Program-made: the position numbers and the translations under genes
The notes under the pieces: model-generated
The model's database searches: none
Told to the model about the DNA's origin: nothing
What the model saw: only the letters and a program-made list of their open reading frames with translations
Shown: positions 8,939-15,687 of the stretch, in pieces
Layout of the letters: every line of letters begins with the position of its first letter
How positions within the stretch are numbered: position 1 is the first letter of the stretch
Virus record (IMG/VR): IMGVR_UViG_3300005329_000021
Location: 1 to 31,521 of that record
Strand: one strand, 5' to 3'
Source of the DNA: a virus
Length of the DNA stretch: 31,521 nt

Positions 8939-9478
8939 CTACATATCCCGCAGTTTGGTGATGCCGGCGAACCCGAGCGCCTCGTCCAACTTGACCTTGC
9001 TGGCTTCGATCCGGTTCTCCAGCGCGAAGGCCAGCGCGCTCGCGAGCATCCGCACAAATGCCTCGCGGAACATCGCGTCCCACAGATCCTCGATAACAGC
9101 AGCCGTATACAGTATGATTTCGATCTGATGCGAGGCAACAATCGTTCGGACGCCGCCATTACCTATCACGTTCCACTCGACCGGAAACGGGTCCAGAGGG
9201 CGCATATTTGTGGGAACTAACTGGCGAATGCGCAGCGCACCTGAAGGATATGCGTAGGAATAGTTCCACGGCCCTGGATTTCCAGGCGCCTCTACAGGCA
9301 AGTTTTGAACTGCCATAGACCAGTCATAATCGCCATCGACCAGCAGGAAGTCTCGGATCGGTCCGTACAGAAGGTTGATGTACGTCGCCTCCGCGCTCCC
9401 ATCATCCAGCGAGACGATCTTCGACCGCGTGCCGATCTGGGCCAATGCCTCGCGGGCAACATCAATCCGAGTTGTCAT
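8939..9478 (-). CDS. gp11-like tail adaptor protein, copy 1
   Basis: A 179-residue protein with the same plan as the two genes after it. It has an N-terminal ARE-ALAQIGTRSKIVSLDDGSAEA segment, then YINLLYGPIRDFLLVDGDYDWSMAVQNL, then YSYAYPSGALRIRQLVP, and a helical C-terminus (LWDAMFREAFVRMLASALAF). This is the adaptor/gatekeeper architecture of T7 gp11 and related connector proteins, in a short form. The ATG at 9478 overlaps the TGA of the tailspike gene (TGATG). A GTG immediately before it (9481) is an alternative that changes the protein by one residue. Confidence 0.65.
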   Translation of the reverse strand: MTTRIDVAREALAQIGTRSKIVSLDDGSAEATYINLLYGPIRDFLLVDGDYDWSMAVQNLPVEAPGNPGPWNYSYAYPSGALRIRQLVPTNMRPLDPFPVEWNVIGNGGVRTIVASHQIEIILYTAAVIEDLWDAMFREAFVRMLASALAFALENRIEASKVKLDEALGFAGITKLRDM

Positions 9479-11277
9479 CACGGCAGACCCAGATTGTTCG
9501 CGAACTTCCAGTTCGATGTCGGCGCGTTGTTCAGGATAGGAGCGGTAGTGTTTGCGCGCATGTCATTGCCGACGACGAGCAATCCGCCGGCAAAGGCCGC
9601 ATCCACAAAGAGACTGTAAGTGGTGTAGGGGTGTCCCCCATCCATCCAGTCGCCCCACAAATTGCCCACGAACGCGATGTTCTCGCCGCCATTGACCTCG
9701 ATAGCGGACAGGTTCTGGAAGGAGAGGTTGGATGCCAGGAAATGATTGCCGGTGAAAGTTATTCCGCGCACGTTTTCGATCACAACATTCGCCGCCCCAG
9801 AGCCCACCAGGGTAACGCCACTAAATACTACGTTGAAACTCCGCGGACCCATAACGCGGAGGTTGTTTCCAACCTCGCTGTGACTTATCCGTCCGCCCGT
9901 AAACGTTACCTCGCTTATCGTGCCGCCGTCACGGCTATCCAGCACGACGCCAAAATTGCGCGCGCTCTCAAAGTTTACGTTGTTGGCGTAGATGTAGCGC
10001 GCACCGTGAGCAGTGCTTGGCTTAACATACATTCCATAAAAACCGCCGACAAACGTGCCACCGTTGATATGCAGTTCTCCTACCGCATTAACGTTGATGC
10101 TGGGAGCAGTTTGGTGCTGCGCCTCAGGCAGCGTTGGACCGGAGAAGCTGGTGCAGTCGGTCATGTAGACGGCCTGCGGGCCATTGGGGAAGCTCACAGT
10201 GTCCTGGCCCTCAAAAGAATACGAGGTGCTCTTGGTTTGTTGAACCTTTACCCGCGTCAGGTTCACAATACCGGCATCGACCGCGCGAATGCCCTCGTAG
10301 GTATTGCTGATAATAACGTCTTTGATATCTATATCAGTGACCCGGCCGAACACCATGCCTGACCCGTTTGAGTGAACCTGCATACCAGGGCCGATAAGCG
10401 CCAGATCGGAGATGGTAGCCCCGTAGTAATAGTCAGGAGAAGCGGGGCCGTTGAACCTGAAGATGTCGTCCCCTGTCGAAATCTGGAAGATGGCAGATTT
10501 ATACCTATCGACACCGCGTATGCACACCTTTTGTCCGCTCCACACCAAAGCACTCTCTAATCGAACACCGCCAACCGGAACCAGGAGACAACTGCCTCTG
10601 GTGGACATCTGCCAGTTGATCGCCTTTTGAAACATCGCCTCCGACGGTATCGTGGCGGTCATGTCCACGCCCCAGACAGAAACACTTGCCGCCGTCAGAT
10701 CGGTGAAATCCGCGACCCAGCATCCAGTGCCGCTTGGCTGCACCTGCGCACCATCATCGGCCGCAGCGCAATTACCATCCTGCCAATTATAGGAGGCCAC
10801 CCCGCCATCGCCTGGCCCCCAAAAACCAAGCCTCAAAATATGTTTGCCTGGGGTGCCGATAACGTTTTTGAGCGCGGCGGTGTTGGAGACAGCGGCATCC
10901 GATCCGACAAGCGCCGCCGTCCCTGGCAACTCGAAACTCGTGCCGTTGATAACGATTTTGATTGTACCCTGGGGCGGCGTCTTGGTCCCATCGAGTCTGA
11001 TCGTGCCGGTTTTGGCGTCGATGCACATCCGGTAGTACCCGAGCGGGTCATCGGTTGGTGCGCTGTAGTCGCAGCGGCCTCCGACCACGCTGTCGCCGGT
11101 CGTAACGGTTTGGCCGGTTGGGGCGCCGCTCACGGTCGCGCCCTGCCGAGCGCGGTTGTTGCCGCGGAACATCATCGGCGAGTTCTGCAGGACGGTGCCC
11201 TCCTGCGTGATCGCGTTCTGCGCCGCGAGCGGCCATGGGGCGCACAGCGCCAACGCCAGCGCCAGGATCTTCCTCAT
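9478..11277 (-). CDS. Beta-helix tailspike-like protein with Sec signal peptide
   Basis: A 599-residue protein. Residues 1-20 (MRKILALALALCAPWPLAAQ) look like a complete Sec signal peptide: two basic residues, a hydrophobic core and an AAQ cleavage site. Residues about 150-560 have the repeating short strands of a right-handed parallel beta-helix (for example VIISNTYEGIRAVDAGIVNLTRVKV and VNFESARNFGVVLDSRDG), the fold of phage tailspikes and pectate-lyase-like depolymerases. Position between the head genes and the tail tube genes suggests a receptor-binding or polysaccharide-degrading tail protein. The ATG at 11277 overlaps the preceding stop (ATGA). A longer frame to 11361 overlaps the previous gene and would bury the signal peptide. 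The signal peptide is odd for a virion part. Catalytic residues cannot be assigned by eye. Confidence 0.7.
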   Translation of the reverse strand: MRKILALALALCAPWPLAAQNAITQEGTVLQNSPMMFRGNNRARQGATVSGAPTGQTVTTGDSVVGGRCDYSAPTDDPLGYYRMCIDAKTGTIRLDGTKTPPQGTIKIVINGTSFELPGTAALVGSDAAVSNTAALKNVIGTPGKHILRLGFWGPGDGGVASYNWQDGNCAAADDGAQVQPSGTGCWVADFTDLTAASVSVWGVDMTATIPSEAMFQKAINWQMSTRGSCLLVPVGGVRLESALVWSGQKVCIRGVDRYKSAIFQISTGDDIFRFNGPASPDYYYGATISDLALIGPGMQVHSNGSGMVFGRVTDIDIKDVIISNTYEGIRAVDAGIVNLTRVKVQQTKSTSYSFEGQDTVSFPNGPQAVYMTDCTSFSGPTLPEAQHQTAPSINVNAVGELHINGGTFVGGFYGMYVKPSTAHGARYIYANNVNFESARNFGVVLDSRDGGTISEVTFTGGRISHSEVGNNLRVMGPRSFNVVFSGVTLVGSGAANVVIENVRGITFTGNHFLASNLSFQNLSAIEVNGGENIAFVGNLWGDWMDGGHPYTTYSLFVDAAFAGGLLVVGNDMRANTTAPILNNAPTSNWKFANNLGLP

Positions 11278-11486
11278 GGAGTGCGCGATGTCGGTACGAG
11301 TTCGCCGAACGGCGTAGCGATCGTCCACTCTTCGCCATTTTCCATTACCAAGTCGCTCCACCCTGGATCATCGCCGCAGGGCGATGCCTCCAGGATATGG
11401 CGTATTGCGATCGCGATAGGTTCGGGATCCACCACCCCAGTGACGACCTTTTTGGTCAAGATGAACTCGTCGGTTGAGAGAGGCAT
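11274..11486 (-). CDS. Small hypothetical protein
   Basis: A 70-residue acidic protein (begins MPLSTDEFILTKKVVTGVVD) that I do not recognise. It has a very good ribosome binding site, AGGAG, nine bases before the ATG (11496-11500 on the given strand). Its stop overlaps the start of the tailspike gene as ATGA. The strong site and coupling make it the likely entry point for ribosomes into the tailspike gene. No signal peptide or membrane segment is visible. Confidence 0.65.
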   Translation of the reverse strand: MPLSTDEFILTKKVVTGVVDPEPIAIAIRHILEASPCGDDPGWSDLVMENGEEWTIATPFGELVPTSRTP

Positions 11487-11570
11487 TTTGATCGGCTCCT
11501 ATTGCATTGTCTCAAATCCGAACAGATCGCACTTGACGCTCGCGTGGCTGGTGCAGACTGTCGCGTTGTT

Positions 11571-11700
11571 GGGTACCGCCAGGAGGGCGGGAACGGGGCG
11601 CAAGCCCGAAAGCGAGTGGAGACTGTGTGAGACCTGCGGGGTCTGTAGGTTCCTGGTGCAGCCAGGGTAAAGGTCCCGTGAGGGGGAGACCCCGTGGGCA
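11571..11700 (+). ncRNA. Candidate structured RNA in an intergenic gap
   Basis: The 283-base gap between the 145-residue protein gene and the small gene at 11486 contains a dense series of hairpins: CCGCC/GGCGG (11576-11590), GGGC-GCAA-GCCC (11596-11607, a GNRA tetraloop when read on the plus strand), AGACC/GGTCT (11630-11644), CCTGG/CCAGG (11652-11666) and GGGG/CCCC (11683-11693). Such a run is unusual next to the compact coding around it. It might be a structured RNA, part of an intron-like element, or a terminator/attenuator complex. No RNA family is recognised and the strand is a guess from the tetraloop. An open minus-strand frame also crosses the region. Confidence 0.3.
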
Positions 11701-11769
11701 GCGGTCGTTGAAGCTACGAATGTCGTGGATTCTCTGTGAGGCAAAGCGATAACTCCGGCTTGGTATCTC

Positions 11770-12207
11770 CTACGGCGCCTGGCCGAAAATCTGCGCAGTG
11801 GCACTCGCGGTAAGCGAAGCACAGCCGGTCGTGCTGAAGGCGGCCAGGACGCCGGTCGTGAACGACATCGGCGAGTTCCACTGCTTGTCGACGATGCCGT
11901 TGGCGGCGACCGGGGCGCACCACATCAGGCACGGCCGCGCCGTTGCCGGCCCCGCACAGGACGCGACTGCCCCGTTCGCCGGCAAGCTGGCCGCATCGAG
12001 CACCAGCACGAACCCGGCGCTGGCGCCCGCGACCACGGTCAGCGAGGCCAGGGCCTTGCTCGGACTGCTGAACAGGAAGCTCGAAGCGGCGGCGGGGCTG
12101 ACCTGCTGATCGATCTCCACCTGGTTGAGCGGGGCCACGAAGGTCTGCGCCTCGGCGTCGAGCGAGGTGCCGAGCACAAAGGCCAGTGCCAGCGCAATGT
12201 GTCTCAT
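11770..12207 (-). CDS. Small secreted-type protein with signal peptide, tail region
   Basis: A 145-residue protein beginning MRHIALALAFVLGTSLDAEA, a typical Sec signal peptide with an AEA-type cleavage site, leaving a mature domain of about 125 residues. The mature part is beta-rich, with the pattern GASAGFVLVLDAASLPANGAV and later TTGVLAAFSTTGCASLTASATA, resembling small domains that accompany tail-fibre genes in rhizobial phages. It has several cysteines (CAGP, CLMWC, GCAS) that could form disulphides outside the cytoplasm. The ATG overlaps the upstream TGA (TGATG). Function is unknown; association with receptor binding is inferred from position. Confidence 0.65.
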   Translation of the reverse strand: MRHIALALAFVLGTSLDAEAQTFVAPLNQVEIDQQVSPAAASSFLFSSPSKALASLTVVAGASAGFVLVLDAASLPANGAVASCAGPATARPCLMWCAPVAANGIVDKQWNSPMSFTTGVLAAFSTTGCASLTASATAQIFGQAP

Positions 12208-12572
12208 CACGACGCCCCCTTGCCCGCCTGGTCGGAGCGGGGCTCCGACCGAGGCCGCTGCCGGTTGGAACCCGGCACATAGCGGCTCTCGTAATCGTCG
12301 CCGGTGGTCCCGGGCAGCTGGTCGACCGGCGTCATCGTGCCGCCGTTGCGCGCCAGCCGCTGTTCTTCGGCCGCGAGCATCGCCTCCGCCTCCGCATCAA
12401 GCGGGACCATCTCGGTGGTGGCGCTCTCGACCGGGTACGGCGTGCCGTCGCCGACCACGGTGCCCTTCTCGTCGCCGAGGTGCTGGTTGTCGGTGTCGCC
12501 CGGCAGCCACGCCGGGCTTTTCGTCTCGGCGTTCATCAGGTGGTGCGCCGCGCGCAGGCGGAAGCGGGCCAT
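12207..12572 (-). CDS. Hypothetical head-region protein, related to its upstream neighbour
   Basis: A 121-residue hydrophilic protein. It starts three bases after the previous stop, with AAGGGG nine bases upstream of the ATG. The first 75 residues share a plan with the 197-residue protein just before it: a short basic beta start (RFRLRAAH against KYRLLARH), then GTVVGDGTPYP against GTEVGDDTEHP, then EMVPLDAEAEAML against QMEALDDAAREKV. The C-terminal 40 residues are disordered (Arg, Ser, Pro). This looks like an old tandem duplication. No known domain is recognised; a minor capsid or head-tail role is possible from location only. Confidence 0.6.
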   Translation of the reverse strand: MARFRLRAAHHLMNAETKSPAWLPGDTDNQHLGDEKGTVVGDGTPYPVESATTEMVPLDAEAEAMLAAEEQRLARNGGTMTPVDQLPGTTGDDYESRYVPGSNRQRPRSEPRSDQAGKGAS

Positions 12573-12575
12573 GTC

Positions 12576-13169
12576 TCACCCCTTGGGGTATTGGTCTTCG
12601 TTGGGGTTCTTTGGCCTCGCCTCGTCCCCCTCCGGCGGTTTTGGCGTGGCGACGCCGCGCGCGGGAGCGGTGGTGCCGCCGCGGGTCGGCGCGGTGGTGG
12701 CGGTGTGCGACGGTTGTCGCGCCGGGCCGGGCGGCGCACCGCCCGGTGCCATTGGTTGGCCTGCCTGTGTGCCGCGGGACGGGATAGAGGGCGCGGGCTC
12801 GCGCCGCGGGCCGTGGCCGCGCTTTTCGCGTTCCTTGTCCCACTCGCGCTCGAGGTGCTGCTGCTCGCTGACCGGCTCGGAACCCTCGTCGAGCTTCTCC
12901 TGCTCCTCCTTTTCCTTGGTCCGGGCCTGCCGCACCTCTTCGCTCTGGCTGCCGCTCCAGTCGGGCTCGGAGCCGTAGAGCTGCTGGTGCAGCCCTTTGA
13001 CCTTCTCGCGCGCCGCGTCGTCGAGCGCCTCCATCTGGGTCGAGGGCTCGGCGTCCGACCCATCGGGGTTTTTCCACGGATGCTCGGTGTCGTCGCCGAC
13101 CTCGGTGCCGGCCTCGAGCACTTCGCCACTGACGGGAGCGGTGTGCCGTGCCAGGAGTCTGTATTTCAT
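12576..13169 (-). CDS. Hypothetical protein with coiled-coil-like middle and proline-rich tail
   Basis: A 197-residue protein placed between the cement protein and its shorter relative. Residues 1-60 contain the shared GTEVGDDTEHPW...QMEALDDAAREKV module. Residues about 70-115 are very rich in Glu, Lys, Arg and Gln and are likely helical. The last 70 residues are Pro/Thr/Ala/Gly-rich and disordered. The gap to the following gene is three bases and to the cement gene 12 bases. The composition resembles phage assembly proteins, but there is no motif on which to base a function. Confidence 0.6.
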   Translation of the reverse strand: MKYRLLARHTAPVSGEVLEAGTEVGDDTEHPWKNPDGSDAEPSTQMEALDDAAREKVKGLHQQLYGSEPDWSGSQSEEVRQARTKEKEEQEKLDEGSEPVSEQQHLEREWDKEREKRGHGPRREPAPSIPSRGTQAGQPMAPGGAPPGPARQPSHTATTAPTRGGTTAPARGVATPKPPEGDEARPKNPNEDQYPKG

Positions 13170-13181
13170 CTTTGATGCTCC

Positions 13182-13661
13182 TCAGTTCGGGACGGTCGAG
13201 CCGGCCGGGTAGATGACGCGGTCGGCCCGGTCGAGCACGAGCGCACCGACGATCTGGCCGGTGCTGTGGGTTCCGGCGCTGACGTATTGCAGCCGATAGA
13301 AGCGCGGCAGCGGCGCCCCCGGCGGCGGCCTCGGCACGTCGGTCGGCAGGAGATACCGGCCGGCGATCAGATCGGCCTCGAGCACCGCCGCGCTCTCGAC
13401 GTAGGTCACGTAGGTGCCAGGCGTGCCGCCCCCGGCATCCGGGGCGCCCTGAAACTGCACCTGCAGCGATGTGCCCGCAGTAAAAGTCGTCTTAACCGTG
13501 CAGAGCAGCTTCAATGCCGGGTCGTCGCCGATGCCCATGTCCCGCGCATTGACGAGGTCGATGATGTTGGTCGACTGCTGGGTGCCGGTGGTTGGCGTGT
13601 CGAAATTTGCGGTGATCGAGCCGGGCGTGCCGGTGAACACCAATGCACCGTCTTCAATCAT
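13182..13661 (-). CDS. Capsid cement/decoration protein (Bbp16-like)
   Basis: A 159-residue mainly beta protein directly downstream of the major capsid gene. The pattern STNIIDLVNARDMGIGDDP, then LKLLCTVKTTFTAGTSLQVQFQGAPD, then YLLPTDVPRP and PRFYRLQYVSAGTHSTGQIVGALVLD, fits the Bbp16-type cement protein that locks capsomers together in Bordetella phage BPP-1. Gene order (capsid, then cement) is the same as in that group. The ribosome binding site AAGGAG stands seven bases before the ATG at 13661. The capsid stop is 11 bases upstream. Confidence 0.75.
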   Translation of the reverse strand: MIEDGALVFTGTPGSITANFDTPTTGTQQSTNIIDLVNARDMGIGDDPALKLLCTVKTTFTAGTSLQVQFQGAPDAGGGTPGTYVTYVESAAVLEADLIAGRYLLPTDVPRPPPGAPLPRFYRLQYVSAGTHSTGQIVGALVLDRADRVIYPAGSTVPN

Positions 13662-13672
13662 CTCATAGCTCC

Positions 13673-14716
13673 TTAAACAACACGGGCTTCGGTCGACAGG
13701 ATGGCGTCGCAGATACGCACCGGGATGCCGCGGAAAGTCGTCACCGCGCGGCCGTCGAACTCTTCGCGGTTCAACAGCACGTTTGTTTTATTCATTGCTT
13801 GGAGGTCCAAATACGTCGCGACCACCCGGTTGCAGTAGATCACCGTCTGACCCATCGACCCCTGGATCTTCGGGCTGTCCGAGGTTTGGATGTTGGTGGT
13901 GCGCGAGGACGTCGTCGGCAGGCGGTAGAGCGCCCGCACCAACCCGTTTATCAGGTTCGGCGCCGAGCCGCCGTTCAGCAGCGTCACGTCGATGTTGGCG
14001 AGCCGAGCATTAAAGCGCCAGTCTCGGACAGACAGTCCAATTTCCCACTTATAGTGATCTCGATACGCCATGTATGTGTTGCCGTTTGTATCCTGCACCG
14101 GCCACTCGCCCATGTCCTTGTGCTGCAGCCCGGTAATCTTGCCCTTCGGGAAGATGCCGTGCGTGGTATTTGCGCCCCAAGTCACGATCCACACGCTTGT
14201 GTTGGTGCTGCCGGTGCCGCCCATATCGACGACGTTGGCGGCGGAGGCGCCGGTTGCGGTGTTTACCGTCGAGTACCGCGGCGCGAGGCCAGTGAAACGC
14301 TCCGGGGTGACGGACTCATTGCCGTAGATCAGCGTGGTCGCAACCTGCTGGTTCATCCCCTCCAAGAACGCCATGTTCTCGCTGGCGCGGAAATTCTCCC
14401 TGTCGCCGGCCAGGTTCACGATGTCGCTGTCGATGAGAGCGAAAGCCTCCAGGTTGCCGCAGGTGTCGACCACCTGCGCGGTCGTCGATTTCGACCCTGG
14501 CACGCCGTAGTTCAAAAGCCTCCACGTCGCGGTCGGCAGGCCGGTGCGAATAGTTGTTTTATGGCCGGTCGCTAAATTGCCCTCCAAGGTCAGCATGTCC
14601 AACAGGATTTCGTTAGTCTGCGAGAGCAGTTCGATGATCGTGCCGATCTTGTACCCGTCCTCGACCCGTTTGGCCCAGTCCGCGTAAGTCATAACGTTAG
14701 TGCCTAACGTTGCCAT
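13673..14716 (-). CDS. Major capsid protein (Bbp17-like, HK97-type fold)
   Basis: A 347-residue protein recognised as the major capsid protein of the BPP-1 (Bbp17) group. The N-terminus MATLGTNVMTYADWAKR, the segment GHKTTIRTGLPTATWRLLNYGV with SKSTTAQVVDTCG after it, and ENMAFLEGMNQQVATTLIYG followed by PERFTGLAPRYST are all hallmarks of this family. In BPP-1 this protein has an HK97-like fold with permuted topology. The ATG at 14716 has GAGG nine bases upstream and lies 11 bases after the scaffold stop. Length is normal for the family. Scaffold, capsid and cement genes follow each other directly. Confidence 0.85.
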   Translation of the reverse strand: MATLGTNVMTYADWAKRVEDGYKIGTIIELLSQTNEILLDMLTLEGNLATGHKTTIRTGLPTATWRLLNYGVPGSKSTTAQVVDTCGNLEAFALIDSDIVNLAGDRENFRASENMAFLEGMNQQVATTLIYGNESVTPERFTGLAPRYSTVNTATGASAANVVDMGGTGSTNTSVWIVTWGANTTHGIFPKGKITGLQHKDMGEWPVQDTNGNTYMAYRDHYKWEIGLSVRDWRFNARLANIDVTLLNGGSAPNLINGLVRALYRLPTTSSRTTNIQTSDSPKIQGSMGQTVIYCNRVVATYLDLQAMNKTNVLLNREEFDGRAVTTFRGIPVRICDAILSTEARVV

Positions 14717-14727
14717 GTGTCAGATCC

Positions 14728-15414
14728 TCATCTGCGCGTCCCGTCGTTACGGGAACTGTTGGGATAAAAAACTTCGCCCAACGTCTGCGCTTGGCGCGAT
14801 CCATTGGCGGACGGGCCACCTTGAACAGGTCTGCCCTCGGAGAGGATGCGGGCTACGCGAAGAAGCGGGATAACAACTTTCGGGTTGTTGCCGACAGCTG
14901 GGATTGCGCTCAGGAAATCGGGACCGAACGGACCATTCGGATCGGATGCAACACGCTTGAACGTGTTGACCGAATCCTGTAGCCGGTCGCCGCCGAACTC
15001 CTTGTCGGCCTTGATCTCCGCCAGCCATTCGTTGTTCTGCTTGTCCCAGCTGGCTTGTTGCCTTTGGGTCGCAGCCTCGAGCATCTGGCCGGCGAAGTCG
15101 GTGAGCTTTTGTGCTTGCGGCGCGGAGAGCCGCTCCTCCTTGGCAAAGTTCGTAAACTCGGTGAAAACCGCATCGTTGGGATCGATGCCGGCGGGCACCG
15201 TGAGTTTTTCTGGGTCGAACGGCTCTGGCGCCTGCGCTGCCGGCGGCTCCGGGTCGCCCTCAAGCAGCAGGTTCGCGGCCTCCGCCTCCGGCGGCACCTC
15301 ATTCGGCGAAGCCGGTGTCGTCGTCTCCGTCTCGGTCGGAGTCCCGCTCCGACCAGGTGTCGTCGCCGGTGTCGTAGTTTCCACCGAAGGCACTTGGCCG
15401 GCTTGGTCGCTCAA
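14728..15414 (-). CDS. Scaffold-like capsid assembly protein, TTG start
   Basis: A 228-residue protein immediately before the major capsid gene. Residues 1-75 are low-complexity and acidic (Thr, Pro, Glu). The rest is helical, with WDKQNNEWLAEIKADKEFGG, then a helix with FKRVASDPNGPFGPDFLSA, then GNNPKVVIPLLRVARILSEG and a closing LGEVFYPNS. This is the pattern of scaffolding proteins in BPP-1-like and related podoviruses. The start codon is TTG at 15414, with a perfect AAGGAGG six bases upstream (15421-15427). As a result the gene overlaps the previous one by 116 bases in another frame. No upstream ATG or GTG in the frame fits this site. Confidence 0.7.
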   Translation of the reverse strand: MSDQAGQVPSVETTTPATTPGRSGTPTETETTTPASPNEVPPEAEAANLLLEGDPEPPAAQAPEPFDPEKLTVPAGIDPNDAVFTEFTNFAKEERLSAPQAQKLTDFAGQMLEAATQRQQASWDKQNNEWLAEIKADKEFGGDRLQDSVNTFKRVASDPNGPFGPDFLSAIPAVGNNPKVVIPLLRVARILSEGRPVQGGPSANGSRQAQTLGEVFYPNSSRNDGTRR

Positions 15415-15679
15415 CTCGAACCTCCTTCAGCATTTGCGCGTACATATCTTCGTTAGCCTGTATCAGCTCTTGTTGGAGCCGCAGGCCGATGAACCGCTCA
15501 CCTTCGCGGAATGCCATAGCCAGCGCGTTGGTGGATCCCGAGGTAACCCACAGGTGACACTCGGCCAGCATCTGACGCGCCCAGCGGCGCCCGGCCGGGT
15601 CTTCCATCAGCCGGGCAAGCGCCGCCAACTCCGCGCGGCGTTCGGCGCGCAGCCTGGCCCGCTCGGAGCCTTTCGCCAT
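15299..15679 (-). CDS. Bbp19-like small phage protein
   Basis: A 126-residue protein between portal and scaffold. The segment LARLMEDPAGRRWARQMLAE, then LAMAFREGERFIGLRLQQELIQ and MYAQMLKEVR, matches the small Bbp19-type family found next to portal genes in BPP-1-like phages; its function is unknown. The C-terminal 35 residues are acidic and disordered and correspond to the part that overlaps the scaffold gene, so this tail may have arisen by read-over. The ATG at 15679 lies eight bases after the portal stop. Confidence 0.7.
   Translation of the reverse strand: MAKGSERARLRAERRAELAALARLMEDPAGRRWARQMLAECHLWVTSGSTNALAMAFREGERFIGLRLQQELIQANEDMYAQMLKEVRVERPSRPSAFGGNYDTGDDTWSERDSDRDGDDDTGFAE
15421..15427 (-). 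promoter_or_regulatory. Strong ribosome binding site for the scaffold gene, inside the preceding gene
   Basis: The sequence AAGGAGG on the minus strand is an ideal Shine-Dalgarno site, six bases before the TTG at 15414. It lies within the coding region of the Bbp19-like gene and fixes the unusual start of the scaffold gene. Confidence 0.7.
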
Positions 15680-15687
15680 CTATCCGG

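Noticed and set aside
11487-11769. Diversity-generating retroelement
   Set aside because: BPP-1-like head genes raised the question, but there is no reverse transcriptase, template/variable repeat pair or accessory gene in the window.
11499-11822. Minus-strand frame across the hairpin-dense gap
   Set aside because: No start with a ribosome binding site in the gap itself and the upper part overlaps another gene. Kept only as an alternative explanation for the structured region.
12186-13175. Plus-strand open frame of 329 codons
   Set aside because: Antisense to two coupled small genes with good start signals; rich in Arg and Leu with no recognisable feature.
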